A stretch of DNA of 63,544 nucleotides from Bacillota bacterium (lineage in GTDB: Bacteria; Bacillota; Bacilli; Paenibacillales; UBA4045). Positions 7,850 through 16,977 of this stretch are shown here, piece by piece. Made by a program: the position numbers and the translations under genes. The notes under the pieces are model-generated. The model saw only the letters and a list, made by a program, of their open reading frames with translations. It was not told the DNA's origin and made no database searches. The stretch spans positions 1 to 63,544 of the forward strand of contig JAEZQY010000060.1 of assembly GCA_023441055.1 (NCBI GenBank), read 5' to 3'. Numbering within the stretch: position 1 is the stretch's first letter; each line of letters begins with the position of its first letter.

Positions 7850-8704
7850 TTATGCTTGATTGTTGCTTCCGAACAATTGAATCTTCGCTCTTACAACCTC
7901 AATCATGGCATTCTTGGCAGGGGTCAGATACTTGCGAGGGTCGATCACCTTGGCATCCTTCGCGAGCGATTCGCGAATGGCCTCTGTGCAGGCGACTTGA
8001 TTCTCTGTATTCACGTTGATCTTACCAACACCGGCTGTGATCGCTTCGCGAATCATCGAGTCAGGCACACCCGAGCCGCCATGCAGAACAACGGGAACAG
8101 GAATTGCCTTGGATACTTGTTCAATGATGTCATGACGAATATTCGGCTCAGCGGCATACATGCCATGCGCAGTACCTACAGCGATCGCCAGGCAATCCAC
8201 GCCAGTCTCCTCATAGAAGCGGATCGCCTCTTCAGGCTTAGCCAGCGCCGCGTCGGCTTCGTCGACGTTCAGGTCATCCTCTACGCCGCCGATCGTTCCA
8301 AGCTCGCCTTCAACGGATACGCCCATAGCGCGAGCTGCCTTGACAACTTCCTTAGTCAGACGGATATTATCTTCGAGCGAGTAGTGCGAGCCATCGAACA
8401 TAACCGATGAGAATCCAGCGCGGATACACTTCATCGCAACCTCGAAGCTGCTGCCGTGATCCAGATGCAACGCGATTGGCAGTCCGGACTTCTTCGCTGC
8501 CGCTTCAGCAATCGCTACTGTAAACTCGATGCCCATGTACCTCAGGGCTCCCTCGCTGACACCATAGATAAATGGGGACTTCTCTTCCATAGCCGCTTCA
8601 ACAATTGCCTGGGCGAACTCAAGGTTGTTCATATTGAACTGGCCTACCGCATACTTACCGGCCTTCGCCTTCGGCAAGAACTCATTCATTGATACTAATG
8701 GCAT
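7850..8704 (-). CDS. fbaA: Class II fructose-bisphosphate aldolase
   Basis: 284 residues. It splits fructose 1,6-bisphosphate in glycolysis and forms it in gluconeogenesis. HLDHGSS (80-86) supplies the catalytic Asp82 and the zinc ligand His83. Further zinc ligands lie in GTAHGMY and LHGGSGVP. The ATG at 8704 is preferred over the one two codons earlier, because SD GGAGG lies 7 bases before it and directly abuts the upstream ATG. The spo0F-fbaA-murA-rho order matches B. subtilis. Confidence 0.96.
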   Translation of the reverse strand: MPLVSMNEFLPKAKAGKYAVGQFNMNNLEFAQAIVEAAMEEKSPFIYGVSEGALRYMGIEFTVAIAEAAAKKSGLPIALHLDHGSSFEVAMKCIRAGFSSVMFDGSHYSLEDNIRLTKEVVKAARAMGVSVEGELGTIGGVEDDLNVDEADAALAKPEEAIRFYEETGVDCLAIAVGTAHGMYAAEPNIRHDIIEQVSKAIPVPVVLHGGSGVPDSMIREAITAGVGKINVNTENQVACTEAIRESLAKDAKVIDPRKYLTPAKNAMIEVVRAKIQLFGSNNQA

Positions 8705-8755
8705 TGTCATTCCTCCTGATCCTATGTAGCGGACAAGCCGCTTTTACACTGACAT

Positions 8756-8761
8756 ATTATA
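8756..8761 (-). promoter_or_regulatory. Probable -10 of the fbaA promoter
   Basis: On the minus strand TATAAT inside GTTATAATATG lies about 50 bases before the fbaA start. The -35 region is poorly conserved. A small hairpin (AGCGG/CCGCT) lies in the leader. Confidence 0.4.
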
Positions 8762-8908
8762 ACACAGATGCTGTTCGAAATACAGGAACAACGCCTGGCC
8801 GGCGTCCAATTATATTTAATCGAATTGTGCGTTTCTTCATAGCATCTTACGATCACGCGTGCAAGTCTAGGAGGAACGCGCATCCGCTTCCTCCTCACCG
8901 CTGCGTAT

Positions 8909-9301
8909 TCACGAACTCATCGGTACATGCTTGGACGGGCCGCGCAGCTCAATATTGACCGCCATAAGCAGCTCCTCGATATCGAATGGCTTGGTGAAGT
9001 GCATCAGCGCGCCCAGATCTGTCGCCTCGCGAATCATCGCGAGCTCGCCATAGGCGGTCATCATGATCACCTTAATGGACGAATCCAGCGCCTTGACATG
9101 CTTCAGAATTTCCAGCCCATCCATCCCGGGAATCTTCATATCAAGTAGAACGAGATCCGGCTTCTCCTTCTTCACCAGCTCCAAGGCCAATCGGCCATTA
9201 GAGGCCTGGTAGGTCGTATAGCCTTCACCCGAGAATACCTCTTGCAGCAATACACGAATGCCCACTTGATCATCTACAACCAGGATCTTCTTCTCACTCA
9301 T
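8909..9301 (-). CDS. spo0F: Sporulation phosphorelay response regulator Spo0F
   Basis: 130 residues, a stand-alone receiver domain. It takes phosphate from sporulation sensor kinases and passes it to Spo0B in the phosphorelay. The acidic pocket is Asp10 and Asp11, and the phosphorylated residue is Asp54 (LLDMKIPGMDG). The conserved Thr and Lys appear as MMTAYGE and HFTKPF. There is no output domain. The ATG at 9301 lies 7 bases after SD GGGGGAGG. A sigma-H promoter with an overlapping 0A box is found upstream, matching known control of spo0F. Confidence 0.93.
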   Translation of the reverse strand: MSEKKILVVDDQVGIRVLLQEVFSGEGYTTYQASNGRLALELVKKEKPDLVLLDMKIPGMDGLEILKHVKALDSSIKVIMMTAYGELAMIREATDLGALMHFTKPFDIEELLMAVNIELRGPSKHVPMSS

Positions 9302-9380
9302 AGTCAAGCCTCCCCCTAAGCAAGTCGCCTAATCGCTATGCAGCCCTGCTATCCTTTGAGAATTTCTCAGCGAATGACTA

Positions 9381-9410
9381 TAATTCGACAATCCATATGG
9401 TAATTCCTGC
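9381..9410 (-). promoter_or_regulatory. Sigma-H promoter and 0A box of spo0F
   Basis: On the minus strand GCAGGAATT (9402-9410) and GTCGAATTA (9381-9389) are separated by 12 bases, a full match to the sigma-H consensus as I know it (RnAGGAwWW, 11-12 bases, RnnGAATww). The -10 overlaps TGTCGAA (9384-9390), which is a perfect Spo0A-binding 0A box core. This reproduces the known regulatory logic of spo0F, transcribed by sigma-H and controlled by Spo0A. Confidence 0.75.
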
Positions 9411-9437
9411 TGATATGGAAAATAATGATATTCAGAG

Positions 9438-11054
9438 TTAGACGGTCTGCTTCTCAGCATGTACTTGCGTCGCAGCCTTCACGAACTCACGGAAGAGCGG
9501 CTGCGGACGATTCGGACGCGAGATAAACTCTGGATGGAATTGGACAGCCAGGAACCAAGGATGATCTCTCAGCTCGATGATCTCTACGAGCCGCCCATCT
9601 GGCGATGTGCCTGAGAACACCATGCCCGCCTGTTCCATGACTTCCCGGTACTCATTATTAAATTCGTAGCGATGGCGGTGACGCTCATAGACGAGCTCGT
9701 CGTCATAGCATTGTGATGCAAGCGTCCCCTCTACAAGCTTGCAAGGGTACAGACCGAGCCTCATCGTGCCGCCGAGATCCTCCACTTCCTTCTGCTCAGG
9801 AAGCAGATCGATCACGGGATAAGCGGTCGACGGGTTGATCTCCGAGCTGTTCGCACCTGTCAGCTTGGCAATAGAGCGCGCATATTCAACAACGGCTACC
9901 TGCATACCCAGACAGATTCCGAAGAACGGAATCTTCTGCTCTCTAGCATACTTAATAGCGGATACCTTGCCCTCGATCCCGCGATCCCCGAAGCCGCCGG
10001 GCACCAGAATACCTTGCACCCCGCCGAGCAGATCGCCGACATTCTCATCCGTCAATTCCTCCGCACTGACCCAGCGGATATCGATCTCCGTATCGCTGAC
10101 GATACCAGCATGTCCCAGCGATTCCACGATGCTGAGATAAGCATCATGCAGCGCTACATACTTCCCTACAATCGCAATTTCGGTGCGCTTGCTGAGCGAC
10201 TTCACGCGAGCTACCAGCGCTTCCCATTCCTTCATATCCGCTGCAGGCGCCTGCAGCTTCAGATGGTTCAATACAAACTCGTCCAGATTCTGATCGCGCA
10301 GCATGAGCGGCACTTCATACAGCGTCTCCGCGTCGATCATCTCCACTACGGCGTCCGAGTCGGTATCACAGAACAGCGCGATCTTACGCTTCATCTCATC
10401 CGGCATCGGATACTGCGTACGGCACACAATCACATGCGGCTGTATCCCGATGCTGCGAAGCTCCTTCACACTATGCTGTGTCGGCTTCGTCTTCGCTTCA
10501 CCCGCTGCCGCCAGATAAGGAATCAGCGTCACGTGAATGTACATCACATTATCGCGCCCGATATCGGATTTCATCTGCCGAATCGCTTCGAGGAACGGCA
10601 GACTCTCAATATCACCGACGGTGCCGCCGATCTCCGTAATGACAACATCAGACCCAGCCTCCCGGCCAGCGCGCATAATGCGATCCTTGATCTCATTCGT
10701 AATATGCGGAATTACCTGAACAGTGCCGCCGAGGAACTCCCCGCGTCGTTCCTTGGAGATGACAGACGAATAAATCTTGCCTGTGGTCACGTTGCTGTTC
10801 TTCGATAAGTTAATATCGATGAACCGCTCGTAGTGTCCCAGATCAAGGTCAGTCTCCGCGCCGTCGTCAGTCACGAACACTTCGCCGTGCTGATAAGGGC
10901 TCATCGTACCCGGATCGACATTGAGATATGGATCGAACTTCTGAATCGTCACCTTCAGACCACGATTCTTCAGCAATCTGCCGAGCGAGGCTGCTGTTAT
11001 GCCCTTGCCCAGGGATGATACTACGCCGCCTGTTACGAAAATATACTTGGTCAC
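9438..11054 (-). CDS. pyrG: CTP synthase (glutamine-hydrolysing)
   Basis: 538 residues. It converts UTP to CTP with glutamine or ammonia. The N-terminal synthetase domain starts MTKYIFVTGGVVSSLGKGI with its P-loop. The C-terminal class I glutaminase domain has the nucleophile in GICLGMQ and the His-Glu pair in QFHPEF. The start codon is GTG, with SD GGAGG 9 bases upstream. The rpoE terminator lies just upstream. I saw no repeated pyrimidine leader for reiterative control. Confidence 0.97.
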   Translation of the reverse strand: MTKYIFVTGGVVSSLGKGITAASLGRLLKNRGLKVTIQKFDPYLNVDPGTMSPYQHGEVFVTDDGAETDLDLGHYERFIDINLSKNSNVTTGKIYSSVISKERRGEFLGGTVQVIPHITNEIKDRIMRAGREAGSDVVITEIGGTVGDIESLPFLEAIRQMKSDIGRDNVMYIHVTLIPYLAAAGEAKTKPTQHSVKELRSIGIQPHVIVCRTQYPMPDEMKRKIALFCDTDSDAVVEMIDAETLYEVPLMLRDQNLDEFVLNHLKLQAPAADMKEWEALVARVKSLSKRTEIAIVGKYVALHDAYLSIVESLGHAGIVSDTEIDIRWVSAEELTDENVGDLLGGVQGILVPGGFGDRGIEGKVSAIKYAREQKIPFFGICLGMQVAVVEYARSIAKLTGANSSEINPSTAYPVIDLLPEQKEVEDLGGTMRLGLYPCKLVEGTLASQCYDDELVYERHRHRYEFNNEYREVMEQAGMVFSGTSPDGRLVEIIELRDHPWFLAVQFHPEFISRPNRPQPLFREFVKAATQVHAEKQTV

Positions 11055-11092
11055 TGTTGATTACCTCCAAGGTAGTTGCGCGTTGTGCTGAT

Positions 11093-11129
11093 CAGTAAAA
11101 AAAGAAAAGCGCCCCGCTAATGGCGGGGC
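11093..11129 (-). terminator. Terminator after rpoE
   Basis: A perfect hairpin with arms GCCCCGC and GCGGGGC (11111-11129) is followed on the minus strand by GCTTTTCTTTTTTT. This is a strong factor-independent terminator between rpoE and pyrG. Confidence 0.9.
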
Positions 11130-11212
11130 ACTCGGTTCGCATCGAAATGATAAATCTGTAGCCCATGCAATAGTTTACTCTCTAGGTTGAGCGATGTCAA
11201 TAGAGCCGGAAG

Positions 11213-11800
11213 TCAATTATCGTCATCCTCATCTTCATAGGTGTCCGAGTCAATATCCTCCTCGTCATCCAATTCCTCATCTTCATCGTCACCAAGGTCT
11301 TCGTCGAGCTCTTCGTCCTCGATCTCTTCCCCAATTTCCTCTTCTACATCGTCTTCAACTTCTTCCGCATCTTCATCGAATGGATCTTCGCTGTCTTCTT
11401 CTGCGGCATCGAAGTCATCGCCATCTGCGGCGTAATCGTCCTTCTCGTCCGCGAATAGCGCTTCATCGTCCAGATCGTCATCATCTTCATCATTAATGAT
11501 GCGGGGGTGCTTGCCTCCGACTGCATCCTCTGCGCGTTCAACCGGGTACCAGCGCTTCAGTCCCCACAGATTGTTGCCGACACAAGCAAATCGTCCGTCT
11601 ATGTTGATCTCGGTGTATACCTGAGCGATTACCTGCATCACTTCCTCATCAGAGAGACCCTTAATCTTGGCGATCTCCGCCATCAGGTCACGATAATACA
11701 TCGGATTGTTCACATTCTTAAGCACCGCGAACGCGAGGTCAACCATTGGAACTTCTCTCGCATCCTCAGGTGTCAGCTTCGTAAGGTTCTGACTGCTCAT
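11213..11800 (-). CDS. rpoE: RNA polymerase delta subunit
   Basis: About 195 residues. An N-terminal HARE-HTH domain (MVDLAFAVLKNVNNPMYYRD through LWGLKRWYP) is followed by a roughly 100-residue tail that is almost all Asp and Glu. Delta binds RNA polymerase, helps release it from nucleic acid, and sharpens promoter sensitivity to initiating NTP in Gram-positives. The ATG at 11800 is preferred. The one four codons upstream overlaps the SD AAAGG. The acidic tail gives long open frames on the other strand that are not genes. Confidence 0.93.
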   Translation of the reverse strand: MSSQNLTKLTPEDAREVPMVDLAFAVLKNVNNPMYYRDLMAEIAKIKGLSDEEVMQVIAQVYTEINIDGRFACVGNNLWGLKRWYPVERAEDAVGGKHPRIINDEDDDDLDDEALFADEKDDYAADGDDFDAAEEDSEDPFDEDAEEVEDDVEEEIGEEIEDEELDEDLGDDEDEELDDEEDIDSDTYEDEDDDN

Positions 11801-12014
11801 CTTCAGGCCCATCCTTTCTATCGGGGCGGTATATAACGTTTATATGCACATCTTGCACCAATAAGTAAACCTTATTTTCCTGCAAATTGCAACTATTCCT
11901 TTTCACCAATCCTCTGGACATATACCTCTTTCGGTCGAGCAAGGCGATCCCCTATGCTTATGCACCTCTGCTCACATATATTACTCGGAGAGCTGCACGA
12001 TGGGAGGAGATCAT

Positions 12015-13304
12015 TTGCAGCAGGAATGGATCAACCGCTTATTGCGCCATTTCGCCGCGCCAGCCGAGCCGGCCGCTCGCCGTACAATTATCCGATTCCA
12101 TAGGTTGTCCGACTATCGGCAATGCGTAAGACAGCTCACATTCACAGAGGCGCATAGCGCTTCATCGGCGGCAATCCGCTATTGCCCTGAGCTTCTCATG
12201 ATCAGCAGCCCGCTGGTCAATGCGGAGCTCCTGGAGGCTGACGCCTCCAAGGTTACGATCGCCCCAGATGCACAGATCCACCTCAGTGCTAGATCCTACC
12301 TGCCAACTTCGACGAAGCCCTCCCTCACCTATGATCCAAGACAACACATTCCATGGGGAGTAGCAGCCACTCGCGCGCCAAGCGTGTGGAAGTATTCGAA
12401 AGGACAGCATATTCGTATCGGTGTCGTGGATACTGGGGTCGACTTCGAGCATCCGAATATCCGTCATGCGCTGCGCAAGGGTGTCAATCTGCTGCAGCGC
12501 ATGGCGCCAGCAACCGACGATAACGGGCATGGCACGCATATTGCGGGGACGATAGCCGCTGCCAGCAGCACCAGGGTAAACGGCGTCGCTCCCGGCGCGC
12601 TGCTGTATCCGGTTAAGGCCTTCGACTCTGAAGGGTCTGCCTATATCTCTGACATTCTACTCGCGATTCATTGGTGTATCGCGAATCGTATGCATATTAT
12701 CAATATGAGCTTCGGTATGTCCGAGCACAACACTGCCCTGCTCCAGGCGGTTAAGACAGCCGGTCGACGCGGTGTCATCATCGTCGCCTCTTCCGGGAAC
12801 GGCGGTCAGACGAATCAGATCGATTACCCTGCCAGATTCCCGCAGACAATCGCGGTAGGCGCATACAACCGGCGCGGCGCAATCGCAGGCTTCAGCAATC
12901 GAGGCAAGGATGTTGATATATACGCGCCTGGAGAATCCATCTATTCCACGTGGCCGGGTAATCGTTATAATGAGCTCAGTGGCACCTCCATGGCGACGGC
13001 TCATGTCAGCGGCGCGCTCGCCCTGCTCATAGCGGCCAGACCATTGCTGTCCAAGCTTGGCCTGCGCGCCGCGCTGCTCGCCGCTGCCGCGCCCTTCACC
13101 AGCAAGGGACGCCACTGCGCAGGGAAGCTGGATGCCAGCCGCGCTTATCGGCTGCTCCGCGTTCCAGCCAAGCGCTGCGGACAGAGGCCCGTCACGCGGA
13201 AGGCCGCTGCGACGGCTCGCCGCCAGAAGACCGCTACCCCATCCGTCAAGCGTAAATCGGTCAGTCCATCTGGCAAACCGATTAGGTCGCGGAAGAAGTC
13301 GTGA
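12015..13304 (+). CDS. Subtilisin-like serine protease without a signal peptide
   Basis: About 429 residues. The S8 catalytic set is complete: Asp in VVDTGVD (about 139), His in GHGTHIAG (about 172), oxyanion Asn in ASSGNGG (about 262) and Ser in SGTSMATAHVSG (about 325). The first ~100 residues resemble an I9-type propeptide. No signal peptide is visible, so it may be intracellular or exported by another route. The last ~45 residues are strongly Lys/Arg/Pro-rich. The likely start is TTG at 12015, with SD GGGAGGAG 5 bases before it. An ATG at 12000 is the alternative. Confidence 0.88.
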   Translation: MQQEWINRLLRHFAAPAEPAARRTIIRFHRLSDYRQCVRQLTFTEAHSASSAAIRYCPELLMISSPLVNAELLEADASKVTIAPDAQIHLSARSYLPTSTKPSLTYDPRQHIPWGVAATRAPSVWKYSKGQHIRIGVVDTGVDFEHPNIRHALRKGVNLLQRMAPATDDNGHGTHIAGTIAAASSTRVNGVAPGALLYPVKAFDSEGSAYISDILLAIHWCIANRMHIINMSFGMSEHNTALLQAVKTAGRRGVIIVASSGNGGQTNQIDYPARFPQTIAVGAYNRRGAIAGFSNRGKDVDIYAPGESIYSTWPGNRYNELSGTSMATAHVSGALALLIAARPLLSKLGLRAALLAAAAPFTSKGRHCAGKLDASRAYRLLRVPAKRCGQRPVTRKAAATARRQKTATPSVKRKSVSPSGKPIRSRKKS

Positions 13305-13319
13305 TCAACGCCTATCAGT

Positions 13320-13724
13320 CTAGGTTATATAGTATGTAATACGATGCCGCTGCGCTTCACCGCTTCCGAAATGAAGCTGATAATCCCAGCTTGCTTGGCC
13401 AAGGCCATCCTGAATATCCACTAAGGATTGTCCCATTATAGTTACGATGTGCAGCTCAATTCCCGATGTTCGATAGAAGCCATTGCGGCGAATACCTGAT
13501 TCGAAGTACATCTCGGATTGAATGGAGCCGCTGCGCTTCACCGACCATTCAGTCACTGTCAGCTTCACAATGGAACGCGTCATCCCACCGTTGTCATCGC
13601 TCTCTTCATAGCGCAGATACCAGCCACTATGCTTCTTGTAGACGATGCCTCGTACCGTCTGCTCGAATACTTCGTTGTCGATCTGACTGACAATTCGAAT
13701 CACACGTTCGTAACGTTCACCCAT
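13320..13724 (-). CDS. ywiB: DUF1934 beta-barrel protein (YwiB)
   Basis: 134 residues, nearly all beta strands, beginning MGERYERVIRIVSQIDNEVFEQ. It matches the YwiB/DUF1934 family of small calycin-like proteins of unknown function, often encoded near rpoE, speB or argS in Bacillus. The ATG at 13724 follows SD GGGAGG at 8 bases. The open frame continues about 100 codons upstream, but that part lies inside speB in another frame and is not coding. Confidence 0.8.
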   Translation of the reverse strand: MGERYERVIRIVSQIDNEVFEQTVRGIVYKKHSGWYLRYEESDDNGGMTRSIVKLTVTEWSVKRSGSIQSEMYFESGIRRNGFYRTSGIELHIVTIMGQSLVDIQDGLGQASWDYQLHFGSGEAQRHRITYYIT

Positions 13725-13779
13725 GCTGAATGCCTCCCAGGCCATATTAAGCCGACCACGCCGCTCTATCCACCCCCTG

Positions 13780-14652
13780 CTACGGCCGCACAAACCCGAG
13801 CAGCATCTCACGAACGAGCTTCGCGGCTGCGATCTGTGTCTGCTCAGAATGGTCGTATACCGGCGCGACCTCCACGACATCCGCTCCGACCACATGGACC
13901 TTGGAGCGTGCGATCTCGTGAACGGCAGCCAGCAGCTCCTTGCTTGTGATGCCGCCCGCCTCAGCTGTGCCCGTGCCAGGCGCGGCTGATGGATCGAGCA
14001 CATCGATATCGATCGTGACATAGACAGGGCGTCCCGCGAGCGAAGGGAGCGCCTGCTTGATCGGCTCCAGCACCTCGAACGGGTAGAAGTTTATATTTTG
14101 CCGGGCATATTCGAATTCTTCTCTCGTCCCCGAACGGATCCCGAACTGATAGATGTTGCTCGGACCGATCAGCTCAGCGGCCTTGCGCAGCGGTGTTGAA
14201 TGCGACAGCGGCTCACCCTCGTACTGCTCGCGCAGATCCGCGTGGGCATCAATATGGATGATCGCCAGATCAGGATACTTAGCGAACATCTCGCGGAAGA
14301 TCGGCCAGGAGACCAGATGCTCGCCGCCCAGACCCAGCGGGAACTTGTCATCCGCCAGCAACCCTCTCACATAATCACCGATCATCTCCAGACTGCGCGC
14401 CGCATTCCCGAATGGCAGCAGCAGATCACCTGCATCATAATAGTTCATATCCTCTAGACTAAGGTCCAGATAAGGGCTGTACTCCTCCAATCCGACCGAT
14501 ACCTCGCGGATGCGGCCTGGGCCGAAGCGCGAGCCTGGACGGAAGCTGACCGTGAAGTCCATGGGCATGCCGTAGATAACCGCTTTAGACGAGGCGTAAT
14601 CCTCGGAGCTGGCAATGAAGATATTGCCGGAATAGGCTTGATCGAAACGCAT
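13780..14652 (-). CDS. speB: Agmatinase / arginase-family ureohydrolase
   Basis: 290 residues. It probably hydrolyses agmatine to putrescine and urea. The dinuclear manganese ligands are seen in GGEHLVSWP, HIDAHADLR and TIDIDVLDPS. The length and the neighbour pbpG match B. subtilis speB. No speE spermidine synthase gene lies beside it here, unlike in Bacillus. The ATG at 14652 lies 8 bases after SD AGAGAGG. A good sigma-A promoter lies upstream. Confidence 0.9.
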   Translation of the reverse strand: MRFDQAYSGNIFIASSEDYASSKAVIYGMPMDFTVSFRPGSRFGPGRIREVSVGLEEYSPYLDLSLEDMNYYDAGDLLLPFGNAARSLEMIGDYVRGLLADDKFPLGLGGEHLVSWPIFREMFAKYPDLAIIHIDAHADLREQYEGEPLSHSTPLRKAAELIGPSNIYQFGIRSGTREEFEYARQNINFYPFEVLEPIKQALPSLAGRPVYVTIDIDVLDPSAAPGTGTAEAGGITSKELLAAVHEIARSKVHVVGADVVEVAPVYDHSEQTQIAAAKLVREMLLGFVRP

Positions 14653-14765
14653 ATAGATAACCTCTCTCTTCAATAGGAATGTTCGTCAGGTAGGGCCGGA
14701 TGAATCCATTGCGTCATTCGAGCAGCCGGTAAGATCACCGGCATACCGAAGGACGATTTAGTAGT

Positions 14766-14793
14766 ATTATAGTGTTTTCGATGGGATTTGCAA
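14766..14793 (-). promoter_or_regulatory. Sigma-A promoter of speB
   Basis: On the minus strand -35 TTGCAA (14788-14793) and -10 TATAAT (14766-14771) are separated by 16 bases. The predicted start is about 105 bases before speB. Confidence 0.65.
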
Positions 14794-14823
14794 ATAAAAC
14801 CGTCGCCCCAGTCGGTCCCCCAA

Positions 14824-14854
14824 TGAATAACTTCCCCCTAACTCTTCCATACTA
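14824..14854 (+). promoter_or_regulatory. Forespore sigma-G/F promoter of pbpG
   Basis: TGAATA (14824-14829) and CATACTA (14848-14854) with an 18-base spacer match the sigma-G consensus fully. The start would be at about 14861, about 39 bases before the pbpG ATG. B. subtilis pbpG is known to be forespore-expressed under sigma-F and sigma-G. Confidence 0.75.
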
Positions 14855-14899
14855 GTAGAGGGATTATTAATTTACTAGATGGATTGGGGAGGGTCGCCT

Positions 14900-16966
14900 A
14901 TGAGCAGAGTAGACAAGCATCGCGGCGGCAGGTGGATGAGACGCGCGAAGTTCGCGATCAGCCTGCTGGGCTTTGCCGCGCTCACCTGCCTGATCGGCGG
15001 CGTCATTGGCCTGCTCTTCCTGCGCACTCAAGCGCTACCTACCGCCACCATTCTTCAGAATTCCTATATCCTTGACTACCATGGTCAGGTCATTGATACG
15101 TTCAATGCCGGCCAGAACCGACAGGTTATCCCCCTGAGCAAGATGTCGCCATATATTGTGAACGCGACGCTCGCGATCGAGGATCACCGCTTCTACGATC
15201 ATCCCGGCATTGATATGCAAGGCTTGGCCCGCGCCATCTATGTCGATATTAAGCATATGGCCAAGGTGCAAGGCGCCTCTACCATCACCCAGCAGCTGGC
15301 GCGCAATCTGTATCTGAATCATGACCGCACCTGGGATCGCAAGGCAAGAGAGGCCATCTACGCCATCCAGCTCGAGATGCAGTATGAGAAGAATGACATC
15401 CTCGCGATGTACTTGAACCAAATCTACTACGGGCATGCTACATACGGTATAGAAGCTGCTGCGAGGCTGTTCTTCGGCAAGAGCGCGGCCGAGCTTACAC
15501 TAAGCGAGAGCGCACTGCTCGCAGGAGTTCCGAAGGGCCCCAAGTATTATTCCCCCTATATGGATGAGGAGAACGCCAAGCGGCGTCAGCGGATCGTGCT
15601 ACAGACGATGGCGAAGCACGGCTATATTACGCAGGCGGAAGCCGAGCGAGCTGCGCGGGAGCCGCTCGTGTATCAGGAGTTGCGAAGAGGCTCCCCGTCC
15701 GGCGCCCCATACTTCACTGATTATATTAAACAGCTCGCGCTCGATGAGCTTGGCATCAGTGAGCACGTCATGCAGCAAGGCGGGCTGGTCATCTATACCA
15801 CACTCGATCTGCGCATGCAGCAAGCCGCCGAGCAAGCCATCTCTTCCTATATAGACGAAGATCGGGAGCTGCAGGCGGCGCTGATCGCAATCGACCCGCG
15901 AACCGGGTATGTAAAGGCGATGGTTGGCGGTGTTGATTACACGAAGAATCAATTCAACCGCGCCATGTCGCGTACCCGGCAGCCGGGGTCTTCCTTCAAG
16001 CCCGTCGTCTATATGGCGGCGCTCGCAACGAATCAGTATCATGCAGCCTCGCGCTTCCGCAGTGAGCCTACGTTATTCACCTATGACGAAGGACGCGAGA
16101 CGTATATGCCGAGCAACTTCAACGACAAGTATGCGCATGACTTCATCGATATGCGGCAGGCCATCGCGCATTCGGACAATATCTACGCGGTGCAGACGAT
16201 TATGAACGTTGGCGCTGAGCAGGTCATCGAGATGGCGCACAAGCTGGGGATCACGTCCGATCTGAAGCCTGTACCGTCACTGGCGCTCGGCACCTACCCG
16301 ATCAGTCCTTTCGAGATGGCTTCTGCGTTCGGCACGATCGCGAATCAAGGCCTTCATGTGAAGCCCGCTTCGATTCTGAAGATCGAGGACAGCGCGGGGA
16401 GAACACTCTACGAAGCGAGAACCGAGAAGACGAGAGCGGTGGATGCCGCCTACGCCTACGTGCTCACCAATCTGATGGAGAGTGTGTTCGATCCGGGCGG
16501 GACCGGCAGCCGCGTCTCCGCGCAGATCAATCGGCCGGTCGCTGGCAAGACGGGGACAACCAATTCCGACGCCTGGATGGTCGGATTTACGCCCGAGCTA
16601 TCGACCGCCGTCTGGGTCGGCCATGATCAGGGGCGGATGATTACCGCCGTCGAATCGCATCAAGCTGCGCCGATTTTCGCTGACTTCATGGAGACCGCGC
16701 TCGAGCCGGTGCCGCCCAAGATCTTCCCGATCCCCGCCGGCGTCGTGTCGCTCTATATCGATCCGGTTAGCGGGAAGATCGCCACGGCAGACTGCCCGGG
16801 CTCACGCCTGGAGGTGTTCGTGAAGGGCACCGAGCCGGTCGAATTCTGCGACGAGCATGGCAGCGGCGGCGATTCCAATAGCGGAGCATCCGGGCATGGC
16901 GCAGACGCGCAAGAAGCCCACACCCGAAGCTGGTGGAGCGACCTTAAGCGATGGTGGAACGAGTAG
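14900..16966 (+). CDS. pbpG: Class A penicillin-binding protein (PBP2d-like, sporulation)
   Basis: 688 residues. A bifunctional peptidoglycan synthase with one N-terminal membrane anchor (about 20-42). The GT51 glycosyltransferase has EDHRFYDHPGID, GASTITQQLARNLYL and LAMYLNQIYYG. The transpeptidase has Ser364 in SSFK, SDN, and KTGTTNSD. The Gly/Ser-rich C-terminal tail ends WWSDLKRWWNE. The ATG at 14900 follows SD GGGGAGGG. Position beside speB and a sigma-G promoter identify it as the PbpG class, which helps build the spore germ cell wall. A 51-bp repeat array begins directly after the stop. Confidence 0.93.
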   Translation: MSRVDKHRGGRWMRRAKFAISLLGFAALTCLIGGVIGLLFLRTQALPTATILQNSYILDYHGQVIDTFNAGQNRQVIPLSKMSPYIVNATLAIEDHRFYDHPGIDMQGLARAIYVDIKHMAKVQGASTITQQLARNLYLNHDRTWDRKAREAIYAIQLEMQYEKNDILAMYLNQIYYGHATYGIEAAARLFFGKSAAELTLSESALLAGVPKGPKYYSPYMDEENAKRRQRIVLQTMAKHGYITQAEAERAAREPLVYQELRRGSPSGAPYFTDYIKQLALDELGISEHVMQQGGLVIYTTLDLRMQQAAEQAISSYIDEDRELQAALIAIDPRTGYVKAMVGGVDYTKNQFNRAMSRTRQPGSSFKPVVYMAALATNQYHAASRFRSEPTLFTYDEGRETYMPSNFNDKYAHDFIDMRQAIAHSDNIYAVQTIMNVGAEQVIEMAHKLGITSDLKPVPSLALGTYPISPFEMASAFGTIANQGLHVKPASILKIEDSAGRTLYEARTEKTRAVDAAYAYVLTNLMESVFDPGGTGSRVSAQINRPVAGKTGTTNSDAWMVGFTPELSTAVWVGHDQGRMITAVESHQAAPIFADFMETALEPVPPKIFPIPAGVVSLYIDPVSGKIATADCPGSRLEVFVKGTEPVEFCDEHGSGGDSNSGASGHGADAQEAHTRSWWSDLKRWWNE

Positions 16967-16977
16967 CTGGCGCAGAT

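Noticed and set aside
11241..11435. Serine-rich plus-strand frame opposite rpoE
   Set aside because: It is the complement of the Asp/Glu-rich delta tail, a codon artefact.
13725..14021. Extra 99-codon N-terminus of ywiB
   Set aside because: It overlaps speB coding sequence in another frame, is rich in Arg and Ser, and the ATG at 13724 has its own SD.
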